Shown piece after piece: positions 1-7,942 of a stretch of 40,284 nucleotides of DNA (within the stretch, counting starts at the first letter, position 1; every line of letters starts with the position of its first letter). Under the pieces are notes generated by a model, which worked only from the letters and a program-made list of their open reading frames with translations, was not told where the DNA came from and searched no databases. The position numbers and the translations under genes are program-made. Origin of the DNA: Lysobacter antibioticus (GTDB lineage: Bacteria; Pseudomonadota; Gammaproteobacteria; Xanthomonadales; Xanthomonadaceae); contig NZ_JMTZ01000031.1 in the NCBI RefSeq assembly GCF_000731095.1, positions 1 through 40,284 of the forward strand. Reading direction: 5' to 3'.

Positions 1-1
1 A

Positions 2-79
<78 letters not shown>

Positions 80-95
80 ATCGCGGAAGGAACGC

Positions 96-119
96 GGTCG
101 GGGCTTGCGCCGCTCCTAC
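96..119 (+). repeat. Dispersed intergenic repeat, copy 1
   Basis: This 24-nt element starts GGTCGGGGC and ends CGCTCCTAC. It resembles the segments at 181-204 and 6557-6579 and, inverted, 6400-6412. It lies outside any coding region. Confidence 0.6.
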
Positions 120-180
120 CCCCGCGAAAGTGCGCCGCTTCGATGGGCGTCATTTGCGCCATGGCCTCTACTCGTCCCTT

Positions 181-204
181 GGTCGCGACTCACGTCGCTC
201 CTAC
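181..204 (+). repeat. Dispersed intergenic repeat, copy 2
   Basis: This second copy starts GGTCGCGAC and ends CGCTCCTAC, 85 bp downstream of copy 1 and in the same orientation. Confidence 0.6.
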
Positions 205-489
205 AGGAGGTAAGGATTCGCAGGCTACTTCGGAGCAGTTGCAGAGCTCGCGGCGGCCGACGCCCCATGCCAGCGGCACCCGCCGAATACCTACGGAAAA
301 CACATTGTTTTCACCGATTTCGGCGACCGCCCGTCGGCCAGACATCGATCTGTGACGGCAGCCGCACGTGGCCCCGCAACGGGCGGGGAATCCGTCGCAA
401 TCGTGTAGTCGTTTAGCGGCCACACTCCGCAACGTTCGTGGTCCGCCCGGACCCTTACCCGCCCGCCATCACCGTTACGGAGACAGCCA

Positions 490-2229
490 GTGAACCCCAT
501 GCTCAAGGGCCTGCCCGCCCAGGGCGCGATCGCCTCGTTGTTGATCGCCGCCGTTCTCGCGCCCGCATCGGCCAGCCAGCGCACGCTGCAGCTGTCCGAG
601 GACGACACCTTCAGCAAGCCGGTGCCGGCGCCCAAGGCGACGCCGCTGGCCAAGGCCGCTGCGCTCGACCGCGTCTGCGAAAGCGGCGCCAAGTGGATGC
701 GCCTGGGGTTCAAGCAACTCAACCTGGGCGGCTACGACTCGCTGGTGCTGACCAGCAGCGGCGGCGACCGCTTAGTGTTCGAAGGCAAGCACTGGAACGA
801 CCGCAGCTTCCACACCCGCGCCCTGCGTGGCGACTGCGTCGACATCAAGCCGTATTTCAGCCAGCCCGACAGCGCCTTCCAGCTCGACCGCTATGAATAC
901 AGCTCGACGGCGCTGGAACTGGCGAGCGTGGTCGTGGCCGGCGCCGGCGACATCTGCGACACCAGCGGCACCGCGTGCAAGGGCACGTCCGATCTGATCG
1001 TTTCGATCAACCCGACCGCGGTGTTCACTGCGGGCGACAACGCCTACGACAGCGGCACGTTGAGCGAATTCAACAACCGCTACGCACCGACCTGGGGCCG
1101 CTTCAAGGCATTGACCAGCCCCTCGCCGGGCAACCACGAGTACTACACCAGTGGCGCCAGCGGTTACTTCGATTACTTCAATGGTGTCGGCAACGCCGAT
1201 GGTCCGGCCGGTAATCGCAGCAAGGGCTATTACAGCTGGGATGTGGGCGACTGGCACTTCATCGCCTTGAACACGATGACCGGCGGCACGGTGTCGTCGA
1301 CCCAGATCACCTGGCTCAAGAACGATCTTGCCGCCAATACCAAGCCCTGCACCGCGGCGTATTTCCATCACCCGCTGGTGAGCCGGGGCAGCTATAGTGG
1401 CTACAGCCAGGTCAAGCCGTTCTGGGATGCGCTGTATGCGGCCAAAGCCGATCTGGTCCTGGTGGGCCACGACCACAACTACCAGCGCTACGGCAAGATG
1501 AATCCGAGCCAGGCCGCGGCCAGCGACGGCATCCGCCAGATCCTGATCGGCACAGGCGGGCGCGCGTTCTACGACATCGACGGCAGCCATGCCTCGCTGG
1601 AAGCGAGCAACGACAACACCCACGGCGTGCTCAAGCTGACCCTGACCGCGACCGGCTACACCGGCGACTTCGTGCCGCGCGCCGGCAGCAGCTATACCGA
1701 TCATTTCACCGGCACCTGCAACAAGGGCGGCAATCCCTCGCAGTCGCTGACCCTCAATGCGGTGCGCGACGTCACCGTCAAATCCGGCGGCAGCCGCGTC
1801 AATACCGCGGTACTGTATGCCGACGGCAGCGACGGCGGCCAGCAATTGCGCGGTCTGATGGGCTGGAACGTCACGAGCGCCGCGGGTCTGAACCTGGTCT
1901 CGGCGCAGGTGAAGCTGCAGGTCAGCGATCGCGCGACCGGCGTCTACGACCTGTACCAGGTCACGACGAGCTGGAGCGAAAGCAACGCGACCTACAGCGG
2001 AGCCACGCTCGGCACCAAGCTCGGTTCGGTCACCCCGAGTGCGACCGGCGCGCAGTACGTGACCCTCAACGCCGCCGGCCTCCAGTTGGTGAAGAACTGG
2101 GCCGCGGGCACGGTCGCCAACAACGGCGTGATCCTGGTGGCGGCCTCCGGCGTCACCGACGGCGTCGACTGGTCCTCGCGCGAAGGCGCGAACGCGCCGC
2201 AGCTATTGCTGAGCTACACGACGCCCTGA
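490..2229 (+). CDS. Secreted metallophosphoesterase with C-terminal DNRLRE-like domain
   Basis: Likely an exported phosphomonoesterase of the calcineurin-like (purple acid phosphatase) superfamily, hydrolysing phosphate esters outside the cytoplasm. The 579-residue product starts with a hydrophobic signal peptide ending near ASA (residues 27-29). Metal-binding motifs appear in family order: GAGD (151-154), GDN (182-184), GNHE (214-217), an HH pair (293-294) and GHDH (326-329). Residues 30-145 form an N-terminal region I do not recognise. Residues about 418-579 look like a DNRLRE (CBM96-like) beta domain, with the typical pattern of paired strands and W-rich ends, often found attached to secreted hydrolases. 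Translation is assigned to GTG 490 with GGAG seven bases upstream; ATG 499 is the alternative. The gene stands alone and is followed by two hairpins. The substrate is unknown. Confidence 0.85.
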   Translation: MNPMLKGLPAQGAIASLLIAAVLAPASASQRTLQLSEDDTFSKPVPAPKATPLAKAAALDRVCESGAKWMRLGFKQLNLGGYDSLVLTSSGGDRLVFEGKHWNDRSFHTRALRGDCVDIKPYFSQPDSAFQLDRYEYSSTALELASVVVAGAGDICDTSGTACKGTSDLIVSINPTAVFTAGDNAYDSGTLSEFNNRYAPTWGRFKALTSPSPGNHEYYTSGASGYFDYFNGVGNADGPAGNRSKGYYSWDVGDWHFIALNTMTGGTVSSTQITWLKNDLAANTKPCTAAYFHHPLVSRGSYSGYSQVKPFWDALYAAKADLVLVGHDHNYQRYGKMNPSQAAASDGIRQILIGTGGRAFYDIDGSHASLEASNDNTHGVLKLTLTATGYTGDFVPRAGSSYTDHFTGTCNKGGNPSQSLTLNAVRDVTVKSGGSRVNTAVLYADGSDGGQQLRGLMGWNVTSAAGLNLVSAQVKLQVSDRATGVYDLYQVTTSWSESNATYSGATLGTKLGSVTPSATGAQYVTLNAAGLQLVKNWAAGTVANNGVILVAASGVTDGVDWSSREGANAPQLLLSYTTP

Positions 2230-2254
2230 GCCGGCGCTCCGAAGCGGCGTTTGA

Positions 2255-2281
2255 GCGGCCGACGATCGCTTCGTCGGCCGC
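2255..2281 (+). terminator. Strong hairpin after the phosphoesterase gene
   Basis: A perfect 11-bp GC-rich stem (2255-2265 with 2271-2281) encloses a 5-nt loop, 25 bases after the stop codon. No T-tract follows, so it may end or stabilise transcripts rather than act as a classical intrinsic terminator. It also sits at the end of the convergent gene at 2436-2891. Confidence 0.55.
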
Positions 2282-2326
2282 TGCGATGGGTGGCGCACGA
2301 TGCCGTCGCGACGAACCAGCTTCCAA

Positions 2327-2349
2327 CGCCCGCAGCGAGCCTGCGGGCG
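2327..2349. terminator. Second hairpin between convergent genes
   Basis: A perfect 9-bp stem (2327-2335 with 2341-2349) with a 5-nt loop lies between the convergent phosphoesterase and small hypothetical genes. It has no T-tract on either strand and may serve both directions. Confidence 0.4.
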
Positions 2350-2435
2350 CTGGACACCGGACGATGCCGTTGCCGGCGACGGCAACGGAGATTCGCGTTG
2401 CGGCAGATCGAATACGGGTCGATGCGTGTTGCGGG

Positions 2436-2891
2436 TCAGCCTATCGCCTGCAACAGCGTGCGCGATCCGACGCCGGCGCCGATCATGAGCTTGACCGATT
2501 CCTTGATCCGGTCCGCGCCGCCGAGTTTGACCGCGGCGACCAGACGCTCGCCGATGGTCTTGCTCTCGTCGGTGGAATGCGCCTGCGCGCCGAGCACCGC
2601 GAAACCTTTCTCGGTCAGGCGATAGCGCAAGGCCATGTGGACGAAGGCCACACCGTTCAAGGACTCTTTCACGCAGGCGTTGCTGCGCAGATAGCCTTCG
2701 TCGAGCAACCATTCGAACGTGGCGCCGCAAGCCAATACCGCGGCAGCCATGTCTTCGCGATTGGCCGGGTCCAGGCCTGGGATATGTCGCGCCGATTCCT
2801 CGGCGTTGAAGCGGGCTACGACGGGATGCTGTTCTAGCGCCGCTGCACAGATGCGCGCAGTGGCAATGCTGAAAACTTCGATATTTTTCAT
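2436..2891 (-). CDS. Small winged-helix-like hypothetical protein
   Basis: This encodes 151 residues with no signal peptide or membrane segment. I do not recognise the family. Residues about 45-101 have the order of a winged helix: a helical segment, ATFEWLLDEGYLRS (recognition-helix-like), then a strand pair ending in RLTEKGFAVL, the 'T.KG' wing often seen in small MarR-like or PadR-like folds. The remainder (105-151) is a helical tail. The ATG at 2891 has GGGGG eight bases upstream, supporting this start. The gene is monocistronic and convergent with the phosphoesterase. A DNA-binding role is inferred from predicted topology only. Confidence 0.65.
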   Translation of the reverse strand: MKNIEVFSIATARICAAALEQHPVVARFNAEESARHIPGLDPANREDMAAAVLACGATFEWLLDEGYLRSNACVKESLNGVAFVHMALRYRLTEKGFAVLGAQAHSTDESKTIGERLVAAVKLGGADRIKESVKLMIGAGVGSRTLLQAIG

Positions 2892-3152
2892 TGATGACGC
2901 CCCCTGACGTCCTTGCTATTTACGAGGGGCTTACGTCAACGCCGTGTGATGGAAAAAACGCGTAAAGATTTGAATATCAAGGCGATTTATTGATGTACGT
3001 CTCGTCGAATCTGTGACTGCCGATGTGCGGCCATCAACAATCTGACCCACTACGGCAGATGCACGCCAACAGCGGCACCCGCGTTGGCCCACAGCGTCAG
3101 GCAGACCGGGCCGCGCGCACAAAACGGCACAACTTCGTCGCAATCGGCGGCC

Positions 3153-4622
3153 TCAGGATTCTGTCGGAACCAGCTCGATCACGGTGTCGATCGCGTCGGG
3201 CAACTGCTTGGGCAACTCGACGATCAGTTGCCGGCCTTCGCGCCGCGTCGTCAATGCCGCGCCGCCGTCGAGCAGACGTGCGCGACGGGCACCGTCGACG
3301 TCCAGGCGCAAGCGGCCGTCGGCAGGGCGTTCGAACACGTGCAGATACATGCGGTCGGGTTTCGCGGTGATGCGCCCCCAGGCGACCGCGTCGAGCGGGC
3401 TGGCCTGGGTGGCGTATACCGATTCGCCGTTGCGGCGCAGCCAGGCGCCGATCTGTTCGAGCCGGGTCGCGCTGGCCTTGGGCACGCTGCCGTCGGCCTC
3501 CGGCCCGATGTTGAGCAGGAAGTTGCCGCCCTTGCTGGCGGTGTCGACGAGGTTGCGGACCAGCTCGCGCGTCGATTTCCACTGGTCGTCGAGCGCGCTA
3601 TAGCCCCAGGTGCCGTTCATGGTCATGCAGGCTTCCCAGTCGACACCGGCCATGCCCTGCGCCGGGATCGCCTGCTCGGGCGTGGTGAAGTCGCCGTGCG
3701 CGCGATCGAACCAGCGCAGGCTGCCTTGCGGATCGTCGTAGCCGAGCGAGCGATACAAGCGATTGTTCATGACGATGGCGGGTTGCGCGGCGCGCACCAT
3801 CGTCATCAACTCGCCGGCACGCCAGGTTTCGCCTTCGGCGCCGGGATTGGAATAGTCCCACCACAGCACGTCGATCGGGCCGTAGTGCTCGACCAGCTCG
3901 CGCACCTGCGCCTGCAGGAAATCCTGATAGGCCTTGAGGTTCGCGCGTCGGGCGTAGTCGGGATCGTCCCGGTCGGTGGCTTTCTCGAGCGGATGCGGCA
4001 GCGGGTGTTCGAGGCGGGCGAAATCGCGATACGGGTAGGCCGGGTGATGCCAGTCGATCACCGAGTGATACAGGCCCACCTTGAGGCCTTCGGCGCGCGC
4101 GGCGTCGACGATCTCGCGGACCAGATCGCGGTCGACCGCGTCTTTCGCATCGAAGCGCGTGACCGCGCTGTCGTGCAGGGCGAAGCCTTCGTGGTGCTTG
4201 CTGGTGAACACCAGATACTTCGCGCCGGCGTTCTTGGCCAGCTTCGCCCATTCGCGGGCGAAGCCGGGCTTGGGCTTGAACAGCGGCAACATCTGCCGTG
4301 CGTACTCGTCGGTCGGCACGTGCGCATTGCGCTGGATCCATTCGGCCGAGCCCTTGATCGGCTCGCCGTTCCAGCGCCCGGCCGCGCCCGAGTACAGGCC
4401 CCAGTGCACGAACATGCCGAAGCGCGCCTCGCGCCACCAGCGCATGCGCGCATCGAACGTGGCCTGGCTCTCGCTCGGCGCCGTCACCACCGGTGCGGGC
4501 GCGTCAGCGGCCGGCGTCGCCGCTATTGCGCTGCCGGCCGTCGCCCACAAGGCGCCAAGCAACGCGGCGGTGAGGGACGCTCGATGGGGCGAACGATGCT
4601 GGGGGCGACGCGTACACGACAT
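3153..4622 (-). CDS. Secreted alpha-L-fucosidase, GH29 (Sec signal)
   Basis: A glycoside hydrolase family 29 enzyme that removes alpha-linked L-fucose from glycans, acting in the periplasm or outside. From the chosen ATG it has 489 residues. A basic N-terminus and hydrophobic core (SLTAALLGALWATAGSAIA) form a Sec signal peptide. Family motifs follow: FGMFVHWGLYS (about 68-78), KHHEG (142-146), GLYHSVIDWHHP (about 183-194) and VLWWDYS, whose Asp (256) is the expected nucleophile. The ATG at 4622 is preferred over the in-frame ATG at 4655 because GGAG lies seven bases upstream and the signal peptide then follows closely. It is transcribed divergently from a second fucosidase, so the pair probably shares regulation. 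The gene ends without an obvious terminator. Confidence 0.9.
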   Translation of the reverse strand: MSCTRRPQHRSPHRASLTAALLGALWATAGSAIAATPAADAPAPVVTAPSESQATFDARMRWWREARFGMFVHWGLYSGAAGRWNGEPIKGSAEWIQRNAHVPTDEYARQMLPLFKPKPGFAREWAKLAKNAGAKYLVFTSKHHEGFALHDSAVTRFDAKDAVDRDLVREIVDAARAEGLKVGLYHSVIDWHHPAYPYRDFARLEHPLPHPLEKATDRDDPDYARRANLKAYQDFLQAQVRELVEHYGPIDVLWWDYSNPGAEGETWRAGELMTMVRAAQPAIVMNNRLYRSLGYDDPQGSLRWFDRAHGDFTTPEQAIPAQGMAGVDWEACMTMNGTWGYSALDDQWKSTRELVRNLVDTASKGGNFLLNIGPEADGSVPKASATRLEQIGAWLRRNGESVYATQASPLDAVAWGRITAKPDRMYLHVFERPADGRLRLDVDGARRARLLDGGAALTTRREGRQLIVELPKQLPDAIDTVIELVPTES

Positions 4623-4765
4623 GCTATTGCTCCGGCGGTGACGAACCGCAGGCATCGGAACAGACCGATGCCGATGCGGTCAACCGTTGTGCGTCGTCGA
4701 TCGGCCGCCGTCATCGCGAAAGCGATAAGGTTTTTGACGCAGGTGCGAATCTCCAAAAAATTCCA

Positions 4766-4781
4766 ATGTCTGTCCAGACAT
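4766..4781. promoter_or_regulatory. Perfect palindrome between the divergent fucosidase genes, putative operator
   Basis: ATGTCTG-TC-CAGACAT is a perfect 7-bp inverted repeat with a 2-base centre, in the 300-bp region between the two start codons (4622 and 4923). Its size and symmetry resemble GntR-type operators. No regulator gene is adjacent in this window. A possible -35 (TTGACG, 4734-4739) lies just upstream on the plus strand, which would place the palindrome over the promoter. The rest of 4623-4922 shows no gene. Confidence 0.5.
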
Positions 4782-4922
4782 CGCATAAGCATGTGCGTGG
4801 ATTCGAGTACGCATGCGGATTCATCCGCGCACGCCTGTGAGCGACGCGCCACTGCGACTAGACTCGGATCATCGAATACCGCCGTAGACCGCATCGGTCG
4901 CGGCCGCAACGCGAGGAGTTCC

Positions 4923-6386
4923 ATGGATCGACGTCGTTTCCTGATCGCCGGCGGTGCCGGCGCCGTGGCATTGGGCGCCGCGCCGACGGTTTCTGCGCAC
5001 CCGGCAACGTCGAGCGCACAACGCGAAACCTTGTCGCGGCCGCGGCCCACGCCGCAGCAATTGGCCTGGCAACGCGAAGAGCTGGCGCTGTTCGTGCATT
5101 TCACCGTCAACACCTTCACCGATCGCGAATGGGGCGAGGGCGACGAAGACCCGCAGGTGTTCGCGCCGACGCAACTCGACGCCGGGCAGTGGGCGCGCGC
5201 GGCCAAGGCCGGCGGTTTCCGCAGCCTGATCCTGACCGCCAAGCATCACGACGGTTTCTGCCTGTGGCCGACCGCGACCACCGCGCACAGCGTGCGCAAT
5301 AGCCCGTGGCGCGACGGCCGCGGCGACGTGGTCCGCGAGTTCGTCGATGCCTGTCGCGCCGAAGGCCTCGGCGTGGGGTTCTATCTGTCGCCCTGGGACC
5401 GGCACGAACCGCGCTACGGCAGCGGGCAGGCCTACGACGACTTCTACATCGCACAGCTGACCGAGCTGTTGAGCAACTACGGCCCGGTGGTCGAAGTCTG
5501 GTTCGACGGCGCCAACGGCGAAGGCCCGAACGGCAAACGCCAGGCCTACGACTGGCCGCGCATCCATCGCACCGTGCGCGAGTTGCAAGCCGATGCGATC
5601 GTGTTTTCCGATGCGGGCCCCGACGTGCGTTGGATCGGCAACGAACGCGGCGTCGCCGGCAGTACCTGCTGGGCTTCGGTCGACCCGGCGCGCGTGCCCT
5701 ATGCCGGCTTCGACCGCCCATGGGTCGGCGAAGCCCTGCAGCAGGGCGACCCTTACGGTTCGGTCTGGCGCCCCGGCGAAACCGACGTTTCGATCCGCCC
5801 GGGTTGGTTCTGGCATGCGGCCGAAGACGCGAAGGTACGCAACGCGCAACAGCTGATCGACTTGTATTTCAGCTCGGTCGGGCGTAACAGCAAGTTGCTG
5901 CTCAATGTGCCGCCGACCCGCGAAGGCCGTTTCCACGCCACCGACGTCGCCAACCTGGCCGCATTCGGACAACGACGACAGGCCCTGTTCGCCGGCGGCA
6001 ATCTGCTCGCCGGGGCGCGGCTGCATGCGAGCGCGAGCGCCGACGGCCATGCGCCCGCGCACGTGCTCGACGGCGAGGCGGACTCGTATTGGGCATCGAC
6101 GGCCGATGCGCGCAGCGGCTGGATCGAGTTCGAACTCGAACGCGAGATCGAATTCGATCTGTTGTGCCTGCAGGAAGCGATCGTTCACGGTCAGCACATC
6201 GCCAACCATCGCGTCGAACACTGGCGCGATGGCGTCTGGCAGCCGTTCGCCTGGGGCACGACCATCGGCTACAAGCGCCTGGAGCGCTTCGACCCCGTGC
6301 GCACCCATCGCCTGCGCGTGAGCATCGAGCATGCTTATGACACGCCGCGCCTGGCGAGCGTGGCTGTGTATCGCAGCCCGCGTTGA
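4923..6386 (+). CDS. Secreted alpha-L-fucosidase, GH29, with C-terminal F5/8C-like domain (Tat signal)
   Basis: A second GH29 fucosidase of 487 residues. The N-terminus MDRRRFLIAGGAGAVALG is a twin-arginine signal, so the enzyme is probably exported folded, unlike its Sec-type neighbour. Motifs include LFVHFTVNTF (about 56-65), AKHHDGFCLW (106-115) and VEVWFDGANG, where Asp195 is the likely nucleophile; the FDG form is typical of the subfamily active on branched alpha-1,3/1,4-fucosides. Residues about 350-487 look like a discoidin (F5/8 type C) carbohydrate-binding domain, with DGEADSYWAS and a final RVSIEHAYDTPRLASVAVY. The open frame extends far upstream to 3084, but AGGAG six bases before ATG 4923 and the Tat signal fix this start. 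Substrate specificity is inferred from subfamily features. Confidence 0.88.
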   Translation: MDRRRFLIAGGAGAVALGAAPTVSAHPATSSAQRETLSRPRPTPQQLAWQREELALFVHFTVNTFTDREWGEGDEDPQVFAPTQLDAGQWARAAKAGGFRSLILTAKHHDGFCLWPTATTAHSVRNSPWRDGRGDVVREFVDACRAEGLGVGFYLSPWDRHEPRYGSGQAYDDFYIAQLTELLSNYGPVVEVWFDGANGEGPNGKRQAYDWPRIHRTVRELQADAIVFSDAGPDVRWIGNERGVAGSTCWASVDPARVPYAGFDRPWVGEALQQGDPYGSVWRPGETDVSIRPGWFWHAAEDAKVRNAQQLIDLYFSSVGRNSKLLLNVPPTREGRFHATDVANLAAFGQRRQALFAGGNLLAGARLHASASADGHAPAHVLDGEADSYWASTADARSGWIEFELEREIEFDLLCLQEAIVHGQHIANHRVEHWRDGVWQPFAWGTTIGYKRLERFDPVRTHRLRVSIEHAYDTPRLASVAVYRSPR

Positions 6387-6399
6387 TCGTCGCTCGAGG

Positions 6400-6444
6400 G
6401 TAGGAGCGGCGTCCCGGGGATTTCCTCCGGTCACAAGCCGCGAC
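6400..6444 (-). repeat. Dispersed intergenic repeat, inverted copy
   Basis: GTAGGAGCGGCG at 6400-6411 is the reverse complement of the end of the repeats at 96-119 and 181-204. AGCCGCGAC at 6436-6444 corresponds to the other end, with extra sequence inserted between. A facing copy lies at 6557-6579, so the two enclose about 110 bp. Confidence 0.5.
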
Positions 6445-6556
6445 AGACCAAAGCGATGTACGTAAGCGTGGTGGGCGGATGCCGGATGCCGGATGCCTGA
6501 AGTCGGCCGGGACTATGCCGCTTCGGATGCTTGCGTGGTATTCGGCTGCTGCGGTT

Positions 6557-6579
6557 GGTCGCGGTTCGCGCCGCTCCTG
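6557..6579 (+). repeat. Dispersed intergenic repeat, copy 4
   Basis: This 23-nt segment begins GGTCGCGG and ends CGCTCCTG, matching the repeats near the left edge of the window. A short array of GCCGGAT heptamers lies between it and the inverted copy, near 6480-6500. No gene is seen in 6387-6650. Confidence 0.5.
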
Positions 6580-6651
6580 CCCTGAAAGCCCGGGCCCAGG
6601 CGCCCCGGTAACCTGAACTGAAATTCAGCCGCACCCGTGCTAAGGTGCGCG

Positions 6652-6800
6652 CCAGAAGGGGAGTAGCTCCCGCTGTCGTATCGTCATTACGGGCTTACCG
6701 CCCCGGTGCGACAGGCGTCCGGACCTTGGATCGATCGATCCGGCCGTACGCGGGCAAGACCTTCGCCGCCAGCGGCGAAGCGCCCATCCTCCCCGATTCC
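6652..6800 (+). promoter_or_regulatory. yybP-ykoY manganese riboswitch upstream of the TerC/Alx gene
   Basis: This leader carries the conserved features of the yybP-ykoY (Mn2+-sensing) aptamer. AAGGGGAGTAGC (6656-6667) is the first conserved loop region. It is followed by a TCGTCATTACGGGCTTACCG stretch resembling the E. coli alx leader, then GCAAGACC (6754-6761). A perfect 9-bp hairpin (6761-6769 with 6772-6780) comes next, then a CTCCCC (6789-6794) able to pair with GGGGAG (6658-6663). The gene starts at 6873, leaving about 70 nt for an expression platform. The family is known to raise expression of Mn2+ exporters such as Alx/MntP when Mn2+ is high. Exact ends are approximate. Confidence 0.85.
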
Positions 6801-6872
6801 TTCCGGATGAATGACGCCTCGCGGCTGCGGTCGCGCAGTTTGCCGTCAGCTTTTCATCTCCGGGAGAACCAC

Positions 6873-7853
6873 ATGCAAACCATCGGAAGTCCGATGCTCT
6901 GGGGGGCGTTCGTCGCCTTCGTCGTCGTCGCCTTGCTCGTCGATCTGGTGCTGATGCGCCACGGCGGGCCGCACAAGGTGACCTTCAAGGAGGCCGCCTG
7001 GTGGAGCGTCGGCTGGATCGGCCTGGCGCTGGCGTTCAACGCCGGCCTGTGGTGGTGGGTGACCCAGCAGTCCGGCGCCGAGATCGGCAACCGCATCGGC
7101 CTGGAGTTCCTGACCGGCTACTTGGTCGAGAAATCGCTCGCGGTCGACAACATCTTCGTGTTCCTGATGCTGTTCTCCTACTTCGCCATGCCCGAGGAGC
7201 AACGCCAGCGGGTGCTGGTGATCGGCGTGCTCGGCGCGATCGCGTTGCGCGCGATCCTGATCTTCGCCGGCGCCCTGTTGTTGGCGAAGTTCCACTGGAT
7301 CCTGTACGTGTTCGGCGTGTTCCTGGTGGTGACCGGCATCAAGATGCTGTTGGCCGCCGGCAAGGCGCCCGACCTCGACAGCAACCCCTTGCTGAAATGG
7401 ATGCGCAGCCATCTGCGCTTGACCGACGGCTACCACGGCGCGGCGATCTCGATCCAGCGCGATGGCCAGCGCTGGTACACGCCGCTGTTCGTGGTGATCG
7501 TGTTGATCGGCGTCACCGACGTGATTTTCGCCGTCGACTCGATCCCGGCGATCTTCGCGATCACCGAAGACCCCTTCATCGTGCTGACCTCGAACGTGTT
7601 CGCCGTGCTCGGCCTGCGCGCGATGTTCTTCCTGTTGCAGGGCATGGCCGACCGCTTCCATCTGCTGCCCTACGGCCTGGCCCTGGTGCTGGTGTTCATC
7701 GGCACCAAGATGCTGTTGATCGACGTGTACAAGGTGCCGATCCTGGTCTCGCTGCTCGGCGTCGCCGCGATCATCGGCGCTGCCATCGCCCTGAGCCTGC
7801 TGCGTCCGGCGCCGGCCAAGAGCGAGACCGAGACCGGCTCGACCGAGGTCTGA
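6873..7853 (+). CDS. alx: TerC/Alx family membrane protein, probable Mn2+ exporter
   Basis: A 326-residue integral membrane protein of the TerC family with about eight or nine hydrophobic helices. Two acidic signature segments, EKSLAVDNIFVF and TDVIFAVDSIPAIFA, carry the conserved Asp/Glu residues thought to handle metal ions. Alx of E. coli is Mn2+-responsive and exports manganese; the riboswitch immediately upstream supports the same role here. The longer open frame beginning at 6645 runs through the riboswitch and is not coding. ATG 6873, with GGGAG at 6862-6866, gives the expected TerC N-terminus. The C-terminus is a short polar tail. The gene appears monocistronic. Confidence 0.9.
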   Translation: MQTIGSPMLWGAFVAFVVVALLVDLVLMRHGGPHKVTFKEAAWWSVGWIGLALAFNAGLWWWVTQQSGAEIGNRIGLEFLTGYLVEKSLAVDNIFVFLMLFSYFAMPEEQRQRVLVIGVLGAIALRAILIFAGALLLAKFHWILYVFGVFLVVTGIKMLLAAGKAPDLDSNPLLKWMRSHLRLTDGYHGAAISIQRDGQRWYTPLFVVIVLIGVTDVIFAVDSIPAIFAITEDPFIVLTSNVFAVLGLRAMFFLLQGMADRFHLLPYGLALVLVFIGTKMLLIDVYKVPILVSLLGVAAIIGAAIALSLLRPAPAKSETETGSTEV

Positions 7854-7942
7854 TGCGGCGGGTCTGATCGCAAGCGTCGGGACATGGCGGACGGCGGCGC
7901 CGATGAGTACATTGGCGTCGCCGTCTTCGCGAGGGTAAGGAC

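Larger units (their letters stand above)
80..489. other. Intergenic region with two copies of a dispersed 24-bp repeat
   Basis: No credible gene is seen here; the short open frames overlap each other and lack ribosome sites. Near-identical 24-nt segments at 96-119 and 181-204, in the same orientation, begin GGTCG and end CGCTCCTAC. The same motif recurs at 6400-6444 (inverted) and 6557-6579. This matches the kind of intergenic repeat common in Xanthomonadaceae genomes. The end of the region holds the ribosome site of the phosphoesterase gene (GGAG at 479-482). Confidence 0.6.

Noticed and set aside
143-355. A small gene in the left intergenic region
   Set aside because: Several overlapping frames exist in all phases, with no ribosome site and with dispersed repeats inside them.
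3084-4922. A possible very long protein fused upstream of the second fucosidase
   Set aside because: The frame is open only because it runs antisense to the first fucosidase. A ribosome site and Tat signal mark the true start at 4923.
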